Assembly (NCBI RefSeq): GCF_900115815.1
Contig: NZ_FOXV01000012.1
Span: 38,985 to 102,984 of the forward strand
Length of the DNA stretch: 64,000 nucleotides
Direction: 5' to 3'
Source: Roseivivax halotolerans
GTDB lineage: Bacteria; Pseudomonadota; Alphaproteobacteria; Rhodobacterales; Rhodobacteraceae
Every line of letters starts with the position of its first letter. The stretch's first letter is position 1. Both the position numbers and the translations under genes were made by a program. Below the pieces are notes generated by a model. The model was not told the DNA's origin, did not search any database, and saw only the letters and a list, made by a program, of their open reading frames with translations. This document shows positions 1 to 8,547 of the stretch, piece by piece.

Positions 1-1054
1 CATGCACGTTCAGTTTGTCATGCGGGATATCGAGTTCTTTCATGGACGCCATCGCGACAACGGCGAAGGCCTCGTTGATCTCGAAAAGGTCCACGTCGTC
101 CACCGACCAGCCGGTCGCATCGAAGAGACGCCGCTTGGCGTGGATCGGCGCTGTCGTGAACCAGCCCGGCTTTCCGGCATAGGCGGCATGGCCGACGATC
201 CGGGCCAGCGGCTCGAGGCCCAGCCGCTCCGCTTCGGACGCGCGCGCCAGAACGAGCGCCGCCGCACCGTCGTTGATCGACGAGGAAGATGCCGCGGTGA
301 TCGTGCCGTCCTTCTTGAAGGCGGGGCGCAGGCTCGGGATCTTCTCCGGGTCGATCCTGTCCGGCCCTTCATCGCGGGCGACTTCGGCACTGCCCTTGCG
401 GCTTTTGACCTCGACTGGCGTCAGCTCCCAGTCGAAGGCGCCGCTCTCGGTGGCCCGTTTCGCGCGCGTGACGCTTTCGATGGCGTAGGCATCCTGCGCC
501 TCGCGCGTGAACTGGTAGGCCTCGGCGCAATCCTCGCCGAATGTGCCCATGGACCGGCGTGTGCCATCGGGCGCGATGTCGTAGGCATCCTCCAGCCCGT
601 CGAGCATCATGTGGTCCAGAACGCGCGAATGACCGATCCGCGCACCGGCGCGGCCCTGCGGCAGAAGGTACGGCGCGTTGGTCATGCTCTCCATACCGCC
701 CGCGATGGCAATGCCGTGTGAGCCTGCGCGCATCGCGTCGACCGACTGGATCACGGCTTTCATGCCCGATCCGCACACTTTGGAGACGGTTGTGCAAGGT
801 ACCGAAACCGGCAGCCCGGCACCCAAAGCCGCTTGCCGCGCCGGCGCCTGACCGAGGCCGGCAGGCAGGACATTGCCCATCAGCACCTCGCCGACCTCGT
901 CAGGTGCGAGCCCTGCCTGCGAGAGCGCCGCGCGGATCGCTGCGGCACCGAGCTCGGTGGCCGAGACGCCAGCGAACGCCCCCTGGAACGCGCCGAGCGG
1001 CGTGCGGGCCGCCCCGCAAATGAGAATCGGATCATCGGTGATGTCGCGTGGCAA
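1..1054 (-). CDS. Acetyl-CoA acetyltransferase (thiolase), C-terminus beyond window
   Basis: A thiolase that condenses or cleaves acyl-CoA (acetoacetyl-CoA as the likely substrate). About 351 codons are visible; the last 40 or so residues lie beyond the left edge. The acyl-accepting cysteine is Cys94 in the context SKVCGSGMKA, and the family stretches GGMESMTNAPY and EINEAFAVVA are intact. The second catalytic Cys/His region is not in the window. The chosen start is TTG at 1054, because an excellent GGGAGG lies five bases upstream on the minus strand and there is no ATG or GTG in frame near the conserved ARTPLG motif. It is transcribed divergently from the peptidase gene at 1256, sharing a 201-base promoter gap. 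Whether it is biosynthetic (PhaA-like) or degradative cannot be decided from sequence alone. Confidence 0.93.
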   Translation of the reverse strand, partial: MPRDITDDPILICGAARTPLGAFQGAFAGVSATELGAAAIRAALSQAGLAPDEVGEVLMGNVLPAGLGQAPARQAALGAGLPVSVPCTTVSKVCGSGMKAVIQSVDAMRAGSHGIAIAGGMESMTNAPYLLPQGRAGARIGHSRVLDHMMLDGLEDAYDIAPDGTRRSMGTFGEDCAEAYQFTREAQDAYAIESVTRAKRATESGAFDWELTPVEVKSRKGSAEVARDEGPDRIDPEKIPSLRPAFKKDGTITAASSSSINDGAAALVLARASEAERLGLEPLARIVGHAAYAGKPGWFTTAPIHAKRRLFDATGWSVDDVDLFEINEAFAVVAMASMKELDIPHDKLNVH

Positions 1055-1255
1055 ATCAGCCTCCCAAACAAGCTCTCAGGTACTTTGGCGCAGCTTATCC
1101 GAGAGAGCAAACTGCCCTAGCGTTAAGCTCGCCCGCAAGCACGTGAATCCAAGCGTTAATAAATCGTGAATGCTGCGCCTGCATGCCGCGCCGCCATTGC
1201 GTCGTTGCCGCGTCATGGCAGTGTTTGCTCCGGGTGACGCAGAGAAGGGCACGAA

Positions 1256-3322
1256 ATGAGCATTCCAACGCATGAGGGAATTGTCTGGAGCGACGCCCAG
1301 CCCCTGCCCGAACCCGGCGACGGCTATTCCCATTGGGAAGCCGCAACCAAGACAGAGCAACTTCGCGCTGTCATGGTCTTTGCCGAACTCCGCGAAAGCG
1401 CATCCGTGACCTCCCTCAGGGATGCGATCCTCGCGCTGCAGGCCGAACCCATGGCCCGCATGCAGGCATCCGAGCTCGATGCGCTCGATGCCGAGATTGC
1501 CGCGCTCGACGAGATGGCGCGCGGCAAGGGCAGCAGTGAGGCCGGCGACCTCTCCCCGCCGCCTCCTGCTTTTCCCTGGCCGGTCCGTGTCGCTGTCTTC
1601 TGGCTCGGAGCGCTCGACGAGCTGCCGGACTATTGCCGGCTCATCCATGTCGGCCCGCGCGTGGCACGGCTCAACGAAGCCGACCCCCGCGACCGCGATC
1701 CGATCGCACGCCATGCCGCGACGGGGCGCGGCACGACACCGATCATCGCCGCCATCGATGACGGGATCGGTTATCTCAATGCCCGCTTCCGCCGCAGCCT
1801 GAGCGAAACCCGGATCGAGAAGATCTGGCTTCAGTCCGAGCCGCGCGGCGATACTCACGGTGTCGTGGAGCCGCTGCCGGACGTTCGGATCGGCCAAGTG
1901 CTCACCCGTCGTGACATCGACCGGGAGCTGGCAACGGGCCTTGACGAGGATCACCTCTACCGGATGCGGAACGCCGGGCTTCTGCCGCGGGATGTGCGGC
2001 ACTCGACCGATCACCGCGCGGCGCATGGAACGCATGTTCTCGACCTCGCCGCGGGCGCAGAGTGCACGGGAGACGACCCATTGCGCGATCTGCCGATCCT
2101 CGCCGTGCAATTGCCGCCCGCCGCGATCGCCGAGACCTCGGGGCGCAAGACGGAAGGTTATGTGGCCATCGGCCTGCGCTGGATCGTGACCGAAGCCATG
2201 CGCGCTTCGACGTGCGACGGACGCCCTGTCGTCGTCAACCTGAGCCTAGGTGCGCTGGGAGGACCGGGCGACGAGACCGCTTTTCTTGCCGAGTGGTGCA
2301 GCTCTGAAATCGCGCGCTATGAACGCCTGACCGGCGGGCGGCTCCAGATCGTCGCCGCTTACGGCAATGCGCGGCTCGACCAGCTTGTCGCCCGCAAGGA
2401 GGTCTGCGCCGACGCGCCGCTCGCACTCGACTGGCGCATTCAGCCCGATGACCGCACAGCGAGCTTTCTCGAACTGCGCGCACCAGGAGGCGGTGCCGGA
2501 AAGCGCGTGTCGGTGACCGTGCCCGACCCGCGCATCGCGCCGCTGGTGCTCGACTGGCCGGATGCGGGACAGGTGCGTCTTCTGCAGCGCGGACGGCATG
2601 TGATCGCGGCGCTCTATTCCGTGTCCGCACCCGCGGGTGGGGCGTGCCTGGTTCTCGCCGTCGCGCCGACAGCGCGCTGGGATGACGGTGCGCTTGCCCC
2701 GGCAGGCGCCTGGAAGCTCTCGGTCGAGAGCGCGGCTTCGGCCCTCGTCACCGCCGAGGTGCTGCGAGACGACACGCCCTACGGCTTCCGCCCGCGCGGG
2801 CGGCAATCCTATCTCGATGCGCCGGGCTGGGATTGGGATGCCGAGCTTGGAGGCAACGCCGCGCCGGCCTTCGGGAATCCGATCTCACGGCAGGGAACGG
2901 CCGTCGCCTATGCCGGCGCCACGAGCGCGATGCTGTGGTTCGTCAGCGCCGCAGGGCCGGCAACCGGTCAGCCGGGCGCCCACATCGCGTCGCGCTATTC
3001 GGCCGAAGGCATCTCATCTCTCGGGCGTCCCGGGCAATCCGTGGGCCCGACCCTGTCCGCACGCGGCGATGACGGCGTCTTCCTGACAGGCCAGCGGGCA
3101 TCGGGCGTTCTGACCGGCAGCGTCGCGCGGTTCTCGGGAACCAGCGTCGCGGCACCTCGGGTCAGCCGCGCGCTTGCCAGCCTCTGGGCGCGCCAAGGCG
3201 GCTCGGGCGATCCCGAAGCCGACCTCATGGCGATCCTCGGCGATACGCCGCCTCTGCCCCGCCCGGACCCAAGGCTGGGCCGCGGCACGCTACACGATCA
3301 TCCCCATTCGCGCAGCGCCTGA
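1256..3322 (+). CDS. Subtilisin-like serine peptidase (S8 family), no signal peptide
   Basis: A 688-residue protein with the full S8 catalytic triad: Asp168 in AAIDDG, His257 in AHGTHV and Ser630 in SGTSVAAP. The first 150 residues match no domain I recognise; they are acidic and include an Ala/Leu-rich helix region. The roughly 370 residues between His and Ser are longer than in a minimal subtilisin, implying an inserted domain between residues 380 and 600. No signal peptide or Tat motif is present, so it probably acts in the cytosol. The start at 1256 is supported by AAGGG seven bases upstream. The 3' end overlaps the convergent PAP2 gene by 25 bases. The substrate is unknown. Confidence 0.85.
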   Translation: MSIPTHEGIVWSDAQPLPEPGDGYSHWEAATKTEQLRAVMVFAELRESASVTSLRDAILALQAEPMARMQASELDALDAEIAALDEMARGKGSSEAGDLSPPPPAFPWPVRVAVFWLGALDELPDYCRLIHVGPRVARLNEADPRDRDPIARHAATGRGTTPIIAAIDDGIGYLNARFRRSLSETRIEKIWLQSEPRGDTHGVVEPLPDVRIGQVLTRRDIDRELATGLDEDHLYRMRNAGLLPRDVRHSTDHRAAHGTHVLDLAAGAECTGDDPLRDLPILAVQLPPAAIAETSGRKTEGYVAIGLRWIVTEAMRASTCDGRPVVVNLSLGALGGPGDETAFLAEWCSSEIARYERLTGGRLQIVAAYGNARLDQLVARKEVCADAPLALDWRIQPDDRTASFLELRAPGGGAGKRVSVTVPDPRIAPLVLDWPDAGQVRLLQRGRHVIAALYSVSAPAGGACLVLAVAPTARWDDGALAPAGAWKLSVESAASALVTAEVLRDDTPYGFRPRGRQSYLDAPGWDWDAELGGNAAPAFGNPISRQGTAVAYAGATSAMLWFVSAAGPATGQPGAHIASRYSAEGISSLGRPGQSVGPTLSARGDDGVFLTGQRASGVLTGSVARFSGTSVAAPRVSRALASLWARQGGSGDPEADLMAILGDTPPLPRPDPRLGRGTLHDHPHSRSA

Positions 3323-4443
3323 GCACCGATCGCACCGAGAAGCCGCGAGCGGCGTCCTTCGCTTACGGCGTTCGAGATGCTGCCCGGCACAAGCGCGCGC
3401 ACCCATTCACGCCAGGCATCCAGCGTGAACCCGCCATTCCAGGAGGCGGCGTCGGGCGCGAAAGGCGCGCTCGGCGCGAAGTCATGGGTCAGGGACTCGC
3501 CGAGGATCGGACGCGCGAGCGCAAGACCGAGCATGAAGCCAAGAAGCCCGCCATAGGCGCTGTCGATGGGAAAATGCACGCCTGCCACTGTGCGATTGTC
3601 GGCGATACGCGCCGCCAGCGCGAAGGGCATTAGCGTCCATTCATCGGCCGGGGCCGGCTGACCGACCGCGGTCAGCGTCTCGATCACGCCGACAATGGCG
3701 CTCTCGTGCGGGCGGCGCCCCTTTTGCGACATGAGCGCGAGGATCGTGGCGAACGCGAAAGCCTCTGTCGCGTGGCCGCTCGGGCAGGAGCCGTGACCGG
3801 GCGTCTGGATGATCGGTTGCACTTTCGGGGAATATGCAATGGGGCGCGGCACGTCCGCGGCGAGTTTCACTGCCTGCTCGGGCTGGATCACGACGTCGTA
3901 GACACGGCCCAAAAGCTCCATCGTCCAGCGCCGCCGGGTCGCGTCGAGCTGCACTTGCGTGCCGAAGAAGGAGAGCATGTCGCCCTGTTGTAGCAGGATC
4001 TCCGGCAGCCGGTCGGATCGCAGATCCATCGCGGTACGCAGATACGGCAATTGATGCACTCCGAGATCCTCGGCGCTCGGCGTCGGCAATGTCAGAGAGA
4101 TGCCTCGCGCGGACACGCGCGGCGCTTCGGGCGGGCCGGCGACGGAGAAAAAGCCGCTCATTTCTTGCGCGACCACCGCAGCCCGCGAGCCGGGTTGCAG
4201 GGCGCGCAGACGATCGATCATCGTCGCGCTCGGCGCAGGCGGCACCTCGCCCTGCCCGTCCCAATATCCCATCAGGCCCTCGGCCGAGACGCCAAGCGCG
4301 CTCGAAAGAAGTGGCGAGCCGCCGCCACCGGCATGTGTGCCATGCGTGCCGTGCGTGCCGTGCGTCCCATGGGTACCGTGCGTGCCGTGGGTGCCGTGCG
4401 TCCCATGGGTTCCGTGCGTGCCATGGGTTCCTAAAATCGCCAT
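3298..4443 (-). CDS. Vanadium haloperoxidase/PAP2-superfamily enzyme with N-terminal (Gly-Thr-His)11
   Basis: A 381-residue protein with the complete vanadate/phosphate-binding signature of the PAP2/haloperoxidase superfamily: Lys193-x6-Arg200-Pro201, Pro221-Ser-Gly-His224, and Arg284-x5-His290-x3-Asp294. These residues bind phosphate in PAP2 phosphatases and vanadate in bromo/chloroperoxidases; the lack of obvious membrane helices favours the soluble haloperoxidase-like branch. Residues 5-37 are eleven perfect GTH tripeptides. The start is ATG 4443, preceded by GAGGAG about ten bases upstream; a longer open frame begins at 4551, but its 36 extra codons look non-coding. Divergent from the regulator at 4621, which may control it. 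Confidence 0.8.
   Translation of the reverse strand: MAILGTHGTHGTHGTHGTHGTHGTHGTHGTHGTHGTHAGGGGSPLLSSALGVSAEGLMGYWDGQGEVPPAPSATMIDRLRALQPGSRAAVVAQEMSGFFSVAGPPEAPRVSARGISLTLPTPSAEDLGVHQLPYLRTAMDLRSDRLPEILLQQGDMLSFFGTQVQLDATRRRWTMELLGRVYDVVIQPEQAVKLAADVPRPIAYSPKVQPIIQTPGHGSCPSGHATEAFAFATILALMSQKGRRPHESAIVGVIETLTAVGQPAPADEWTLMPFALAARIADNRTVAGVHFPIDSAYGGLLGFMLGLALARPILGESLTHDFAPSAPFAPDAASWNGGFTLDAWREWVRALVPGSISNAVSEGRRSRLLGAIGAQALREWG
4333..4431 (-). repeat. Eleven 9-bp units encoding Gly-Thr-His
   Basis: Eleven consecutive 9-base units, each reading ATG/GTG-x-GT-xCC on the plus strand and Gly-Thr-His on the coding strand. Synonymous third-position changes are scattered through the array (GGA/GGC/GGG/GGT, ACC/ACG/ACA, CAT/CAC), so the protein repeat is conserved more strictly than the DNA repeat. 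That pattern suggests selection on the peptide rather than recent slippage. Confidence 0.95.
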
Positions 4444-4620
4444 ACCGAAAAACTCCTCGCCTGAAATATGCTGGCGGAGTTTGATACCGGTTCGGCCCGG
4501 CGCGAAGAAAATTCGCAAAACGGGCACGAAATTCGCGAAGAATTCACGCAAGCTCTCGGTGGCGCTTCCCGGAAGGCCCCGGATTTGCTAGCTTTCGTCG
4601 GGCACGGGAAGGGGAACAGG

Positions 4621-6249
4621 GTGACCGTGAAGATCCGTTTGATCGGAGATTTCCGCGTCCTCGATGACGCGGGATCGGACGTGACGCCGAATGCGGCGCG
4701 CGCACGCGCGCTTCTGGCGATCCTGGCCCGGTCTCCCGACTGCACCCGTTCGCGTCGCTGGATCGAGCAGACGCTTTGGCCGGACCGCAGCCCGGAGCAG
4801 GCCTCGGGATCGCTCCGGCAGGTGGTCAGCCAGATCCGAAAGGCGTTCGGTCCCCTGGCGGAGGACCACCTCGTCTCGACACGCGCGGCAATCTCGCTCG
4901 TGGATTGCACGACCGATATCGAGGTCGATCCGCGCTCCTGCCTCGATCGGCTCCGCAGCGGCGGTGATCTCCTGGAGGATGTCCGCCTCAAGGTTCCAGC
5001 CTATAAAAGCTGGCACCGCGAGGAGAAGAGCCGCATTCTGCAGACGCTCGAACGCACGGCCGGCGCGCTGACCCTCGGCGCGGGCGCCCCGCCACTCATG
5101 GGCCGACCATTATCCATCGAGGTCAAAGGCTTCGGCGAAAGCGCCCGCGAGACCGGTCAGTTCATCGGCGACATGCTTAGTCAGCAGATGGCGGGGCTGA
5201 TCTCGGATTTCGGAACGTTCGACACATTGGTGGATCGGAGCGCGGAGGCCAAGGCAGGCGGCCTGACCCTGGCGATCCGTGCACTGACCGTCGGTGAGGA
5301 GGTTCAGATCCTCGCCGGGCTGACCGCGCAGGATTCCGGCAAGATGGTCTGGTCCGAGACCGCGCGGCTCGATGCACGCGCAGGCGATCTTCTGGGCCAG
5401 GGCGATGTGCCGAGCCTTGTCTATCACTCCGCCGAACGGGTTCTGACGCAGATGCTCGACGCGCGGGAGGATGCCGGGCTCAGCCTCAGGATCGACGCGC
5501 TCGTCAACGCGGCGATCGCCGCGATGTTCACCTACATGCCCGGAGAATTGCGCCGCGCCGAAGCGCTTCTTGCCGAAGCATACGCCTTGCGCCCATTGTC
5601 GCGCATCGCTGCATGGCGGAGCCTTTTGCGTCAGATCATGCTGGTGGAACGGACCGAGCAGAACCTCGAGGAGTTGCACGAGGAAGCGCGCGCCTTCGCC
5701 CACGCGGCGCTCGAGGGCAATGACGGCAACACGCTGGTGATGTCGCTCGTCGCGCAGCTGTTGGCGATCCTCGAGAACGACACGGTGGTGAGCGCGGTGC
5801 TGGCTCGCGACGCTGTGGAGGCGAGCCGGTTCAACGCCTTTGCCCATTCCGCCGCGGCGACGGTGGCCTTGCGCGCGGGCGATACGGCGGCGGCGCTCGC
5901 CGCCTCAGAACACGCCGCCCGGCTCGCGGGCCGGGCCGCCTCGGCGCATTGGTTCGACACCATCGCGGGGCTCTCGGCGATCTCGGCGGGGGATCTCGAC
6001 CAGGCGGTGCGCCATTATGAGCGCGCCCATGCCCGCGCGCCGCATTTCCGCGCCCCCATGCGGCACTTGCTGTGCCTCTACGCCGCGCAAGGCGAGGCGC
6101 AGAAATCGGCGCAGATGGCCCGCGCCCTCAAGCGTATCGAGCCCGATTTCGACGTGCTCCGCATCCGTGAAGACGAAACCTATCCCGTCTTCACGCTGCG
6201 CCAGTCGAACCTTCTGCCGTCGCACGAGATGGCGCTCGACCTGCTGTGA
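4621..6249 (+). CDS. SARP/BTAD-type transcriptional regulator with TolB-like and TPR regions
   Basis: A 542-residue regulator. Residues 1-75 form a winged-helix DNA-binding domain of the OmpR/SARP kind (IRLIGDFRVLD at the start, then LWPDRSPEQASGSLRQVVSQIRKAF written here in part as SGSLRQVVSQIRKAF). The middle (about 160-300) resembles the TolB-like region found in CadC-type regulators, and the last 220 residues are TPR-like helical pairs rich in Ala and Leu. No transmembrane segment is seen. GTG 4621 is preferred, with AAGGGGAACAG just upstream, over an upstream ATG at 4468 whose extra 51 codons look non-coding. Only 177 bases separate it from the divergent haloperoxidase gene, its most likely target. 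The ligand is unknown. Confidence 0.75.
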   Translation: MTVKIRLIGDFRVLDDAGSDVTPNAARARALLAILARSPDCTRSRRWIEQTLWPDRSPEQASGSLRQVVSQIRKAFGPLAEDHLVSTRAAISLVDCTTDIEVDPRSCLDRLRSGGDLLEDVRLKVPAYKSWHREEKSRILQTLERTAGALTLGAGAPPLMGRPLSIEVKGFGESARETGQFIGDMLSQQMAGLISDFGTFDTLVDRSAEAKAGGLTLAIRALTVGEEVQILAGLTAQDSGKMVWSETARLDARAGDLLGQGDVPSLVYHSAERVLTQMLDAREDAGLSLRIDALVNAAIAAMFTYMPGELRRAEALLAEAYALRPLSRIAAWRSLLRQIMLVERTEQNLEELHEEARAFAHAALEGNDGNTLVMSLVAQLLAILENDTVVSAVLARDAVEASRFNAFAHSAAATVALRAGDTAAALAASEHAARLAGRAASAHWFDTIAGLSAISAGDLDQAVRHYERAHARAPHFRAPMRHLLCLYAAQGEAQKSAQMARALKRIEPDFDVLRIREDETYPVFTLRQSNLLPSHEMALDLL

Positions 6250-6252
6250 CCC

Positions 6253-7302
6253 TCAGGCGTCGACTTCAACCTTGCCGATCGGGTGCGAGCAACAGGCGAG
6301 GATATATCCCTCTTCGATATCCTCCTCCGAGATCCCGCCGTTATGGACCATGTGGACCTCGCCCGCGGTCTTCCTGATCTTGCACGTGCCGCAGATCCCG
6401 AAGGTGCAGCCCGAGGGGATTCGCAGACCGTTCGCCCGAGAGAGCGACAGGACGGTATCGGTCTCGTGGCAAGAAACGTGCAGCCCGCTCTTCGAGAAGA
6501 CCACCTCGGCCTCGGTGGCGTCCTGAGGCACGGTGTCGTCGAACTCGGGCACGTCCTCGGCCTTGGCCACGGGTGCCTCGAAGCTCTCCTGGTGGTAGTG
6601 ATCCATGTCGAAGCCGAGCCCCGCAAGGCCCTCGCGCACCATCGTCATGAAGTCCTCGGGCCCGCAGCAATAGACCTCGCGTTCGAGGTAATCAGGCGCC
6701 ATCAAGCCCAGCATCAGCTGGTTGAAGCGGCCGAGATACCCGGTCCAGACCTCGTAGGGCTCCTCCTCGGTGACGGCGAAGCTGAGATGCAGGCCGGGCA
6801 CCCGGCTTGCCATATGAATGAGCCGCTGCCGGAAAATCAGCTCGGAGGGCCGCCGCGCGCAGGCCACGAGCCGCGCATCGGGCATGTCGCCCTTGTCGTA
6901 GAGGTAAGAGGCCATCGACATCATCGGCGTGATGCCGGAGCCCGCCGCGATGAAGAGAAACTTCTTCTCGGGGTCGTCGAGGGTGAAATGCCCTGCCGGT
7001 CCGAAGGCGCGCATCTTCATGCCCGGCCCCAGGTTGTCGAACATCCAGCGCGTGCCGATGCTGTCCGGCTGGCACTTGATCGTGACCGAGATCGTCAGCG
7101 GCCGCGAGGGCGTCGAAGACAGCGTGTAGGTGCGGTGGATCGGCCCGCCCTTCACCGGCACTTCGAGCGTGATGAACTGCCCCGGCTTGTAGCGGAACGG
7201 TTTGCCCGAGGCGGCGCGGAACGCGAATGTCTTCACGTTCGGTGCCTCGGGCACGACCATCGTGCAGATAAGCTCTTCGGTGTCGGTCCAGTATTCGGAC
7301 AT
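6253..7302 (-). CDS. gbcB: Glycine betaine monooxygenase reductase subunit GbcB
   Basis: The electron-transfer partner of the Rieske oxygenase encoded just upstream. The 349-residue protein has an FAD-binding ferredoxin reductase-type domain (YTLSSTPSRPL near residue 75), an NAD-binding domain (FIAAGSGITPMMSM) and a C-terminal plant-type [2Fe-2S] domain with Cys299, Cys304, Cys307 and Cys337 or Cys338. It passes electrons from NAD(P)H to GbcA for demethylation of glycine betaine to dimethylglycine. The start ATG 7302 lies eight bases after the gbcA stop and has GAGG upstream; the open frame extends to 7365 inside gbcA, but those codons are not coding. Its stop lies three bases from the convergent regulator stop. 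Confidence 0.88.
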   Translation of the reverse strand: MSEYWTDTEELICTMVVPEAPNVKTFAFRAASGKPFRYKPGQFITLEVPVKGGPIHRTYTLSSTPSRPLTISVTIKCQPDSIGTRWMFDNLGPGMKMRAFGPAGHFTLDDPEKKFLFIAAGSGITPMMSMASYLYDKGDMPDARLVACARRPSELIFRQRLIHMASRVPGLHLSFAVTEEEPYEVWTGYLGRFNQLMLGLMAPDYLEREVYCCGPEDFMTMVREGLAGLGFDMDHYHQESFEAPVAKAEDVPEFDDTVPQDATEAEVVFSKSGLHVSCHETDTVLSLSRANGLRIPSGCTFGICGTCKIRKTAGEVHMVHNGGISEEDIEEGYILACCSHPIGKVEVDA

Positions 7303-7310
7303 GCCCTGCC

Positions 7311-8546
7311 TCACTCGGCCGCGTAGAGGGCGCGGCCCGTGAGCCGCGACGTCATCGTTTCGCAATACCAGTCGACGAATTGCGCGACGCCGGATTCCTG
7401 CGCTGCGCTGTAGGGGCCGGGCTCGTAGGCCGGCGAGTTGATGCCGCGCTGGTTCTCCTCGATGATCTCGCGATCCTCGTCGTTGGTGTGAATCCAGACG
7501 GTCGTCAGGCGCTCGAGGTCATAATCTTGCCCCTCGACGGCGTCCTTGTGGACGAACCACTTGGTCGTGACCTGGGTCTCCTGCGGGCCGACGGGCTTCA
7601 CGGAGAACAGGATCACCATGTCCGACAGAAAGTGGTTCCAGGTGTTGGGATAGTGGAAGAAGAGCAGCGTGCCCGCATCGCGGATCGTCACATCGCCCAC
7701 CAGCTTCTCGCAGGCCTGCTTGCCGTCGAGCGTGTAGCTGACCGACGATCCCACGAGCGGCACACGGACAAAGCGCCACTGCTCGTTGGGCGCGATCGTG
7801 AATTCGGAGGGAAGGCCCGCCTTTTCGCATTTCTGCAGATGCGCCGCGATCACCGGATCGTCCTTGCCCGACCCGTCGCCCGCGATGTTGGGGTTGTCAT
7901 CGAAGGTCACGCACAGCGAGGGATGGCTGCCCGAACAATGGTAGCATTCGCGGTTGTTCTCGATCACGAGCTTCCAGTTCGCCTTCTCGACGATGGTGGT
8001 CTCGTGGGCCAGCTTGCACTCGGAGAGCTTGTGCGGCCCGGCATATTTTTGCGCCATCTCAGCCATCGCGTCGAATGCGGGAGCCTCCGCGCCGAGGCAG
8101 ATGAAGAGGATGCCGGCGGCCTCACGGCAATGCACGGTCTTGAGCCCGTGCTGCGAGGGGTCGAATTCCGGCCCCATGTCGCGCGCCCAGAGCAGCTTGC
8201 CGTCTAGATCGTAGGTCCATTGGTGATAGGGACAGACGAGTTTCGGCGCGGAGCCCTTGTGTGTCTTGCAGATCCGGGAGCCACGATGGCGGCAGGAATT
8301 GTGGAAGGCGCGCGCCACGCCGTCCGCGCCACGCACGACGATGACCGAATAGGCGCCGATCTCGACCGTCATGTGGTTGCCGGTCTTGGGGATCTCGGAG
8401 CCCGCGCCGACGAGCAGCCAGTCGCGGTACCAGATCCGCTCCATGTCGACGTCGAACATCTCGGGATCGGTATAAAGCGCGCGCGGCAGCGTGTAGCCCG
8501 GCCGGCGGCTCATCAGGTGGGAGAGCATATCCGATTGTGCACTCAT
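7311..8546 (-). CDS. gbcA: Glycine betaine monooxygenase oxygenase subunit GbcA (Rieske)
   Basis: A 411-residue Rieske non-haem iron oxygenase. The Rieske cluster ligands are Cys85, His87, Cys105 and His108 (C-x-H-x17-C-x2-H). The mononuclear iron site is marked by NNRECYHCSGSHPSLC, giving His203 and His208. The family removes one methyl group from glycine betaine as formaldehyde, producing dimethylglycine. The arrangement dgcA-gbcA-gbcB, with one-base and eight-base gaps, indicates a single transcript. Paralogues acting on carnitine or stachydrine are close in sequence, but the adjacent DgcA-like gene supports betaine. Confidence 0.88.
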   Translation of the reverse strand: MSAQSDMLSHLMSRRPGYTLPRALYTDPEMFDVDMERIWYRDWLLVGAGSEIPKTGNHMTVEIGAYSVIVVRGADGVARAFHNSCRHRGSRICKTHKGSAPKLVCPYHQWTYDLDGKLLWARDMGPEFDPSQHGLKTVHCREAAGILFICLGAEAPAFDAMAEMAQKYAGPHKLSECKLAHETTIVEKANWKLVIENNRECYHCSGSHPSLCVTFDDNPNIAGDGSGKDDPVIAAHLQKCEKAGLPSEFTIAPNEQWRFVRVPLVGSSVSYTLDGKQACEKLVGDVTIRDAGTLLFFHYPNTWNHFLSDMVILFSVKPVGPQETQVTTKWFVHKDAVEGQDYDLERLTTVWIHTNDEDREIIEENQRGINSPAYEPGPYSAAQESGVAQFVDWYCETMTSRLTGRALYAAE

Positions 8547-8547
8547 G

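Noticed and set aside
4333..4431. Short regular repeats as a possible CRISPR array
   Set aside because: The units are nine bases with no spacers and lie inside a coding frame.
4444..4551. Upstream extension of the haloperoxidase-like protein by 36 residues
   Set aside because: It overlaps the shared promoter region, lacks a ribosome binding site and reads as non-coding; ATG 4443 has GAGGAG upstream.
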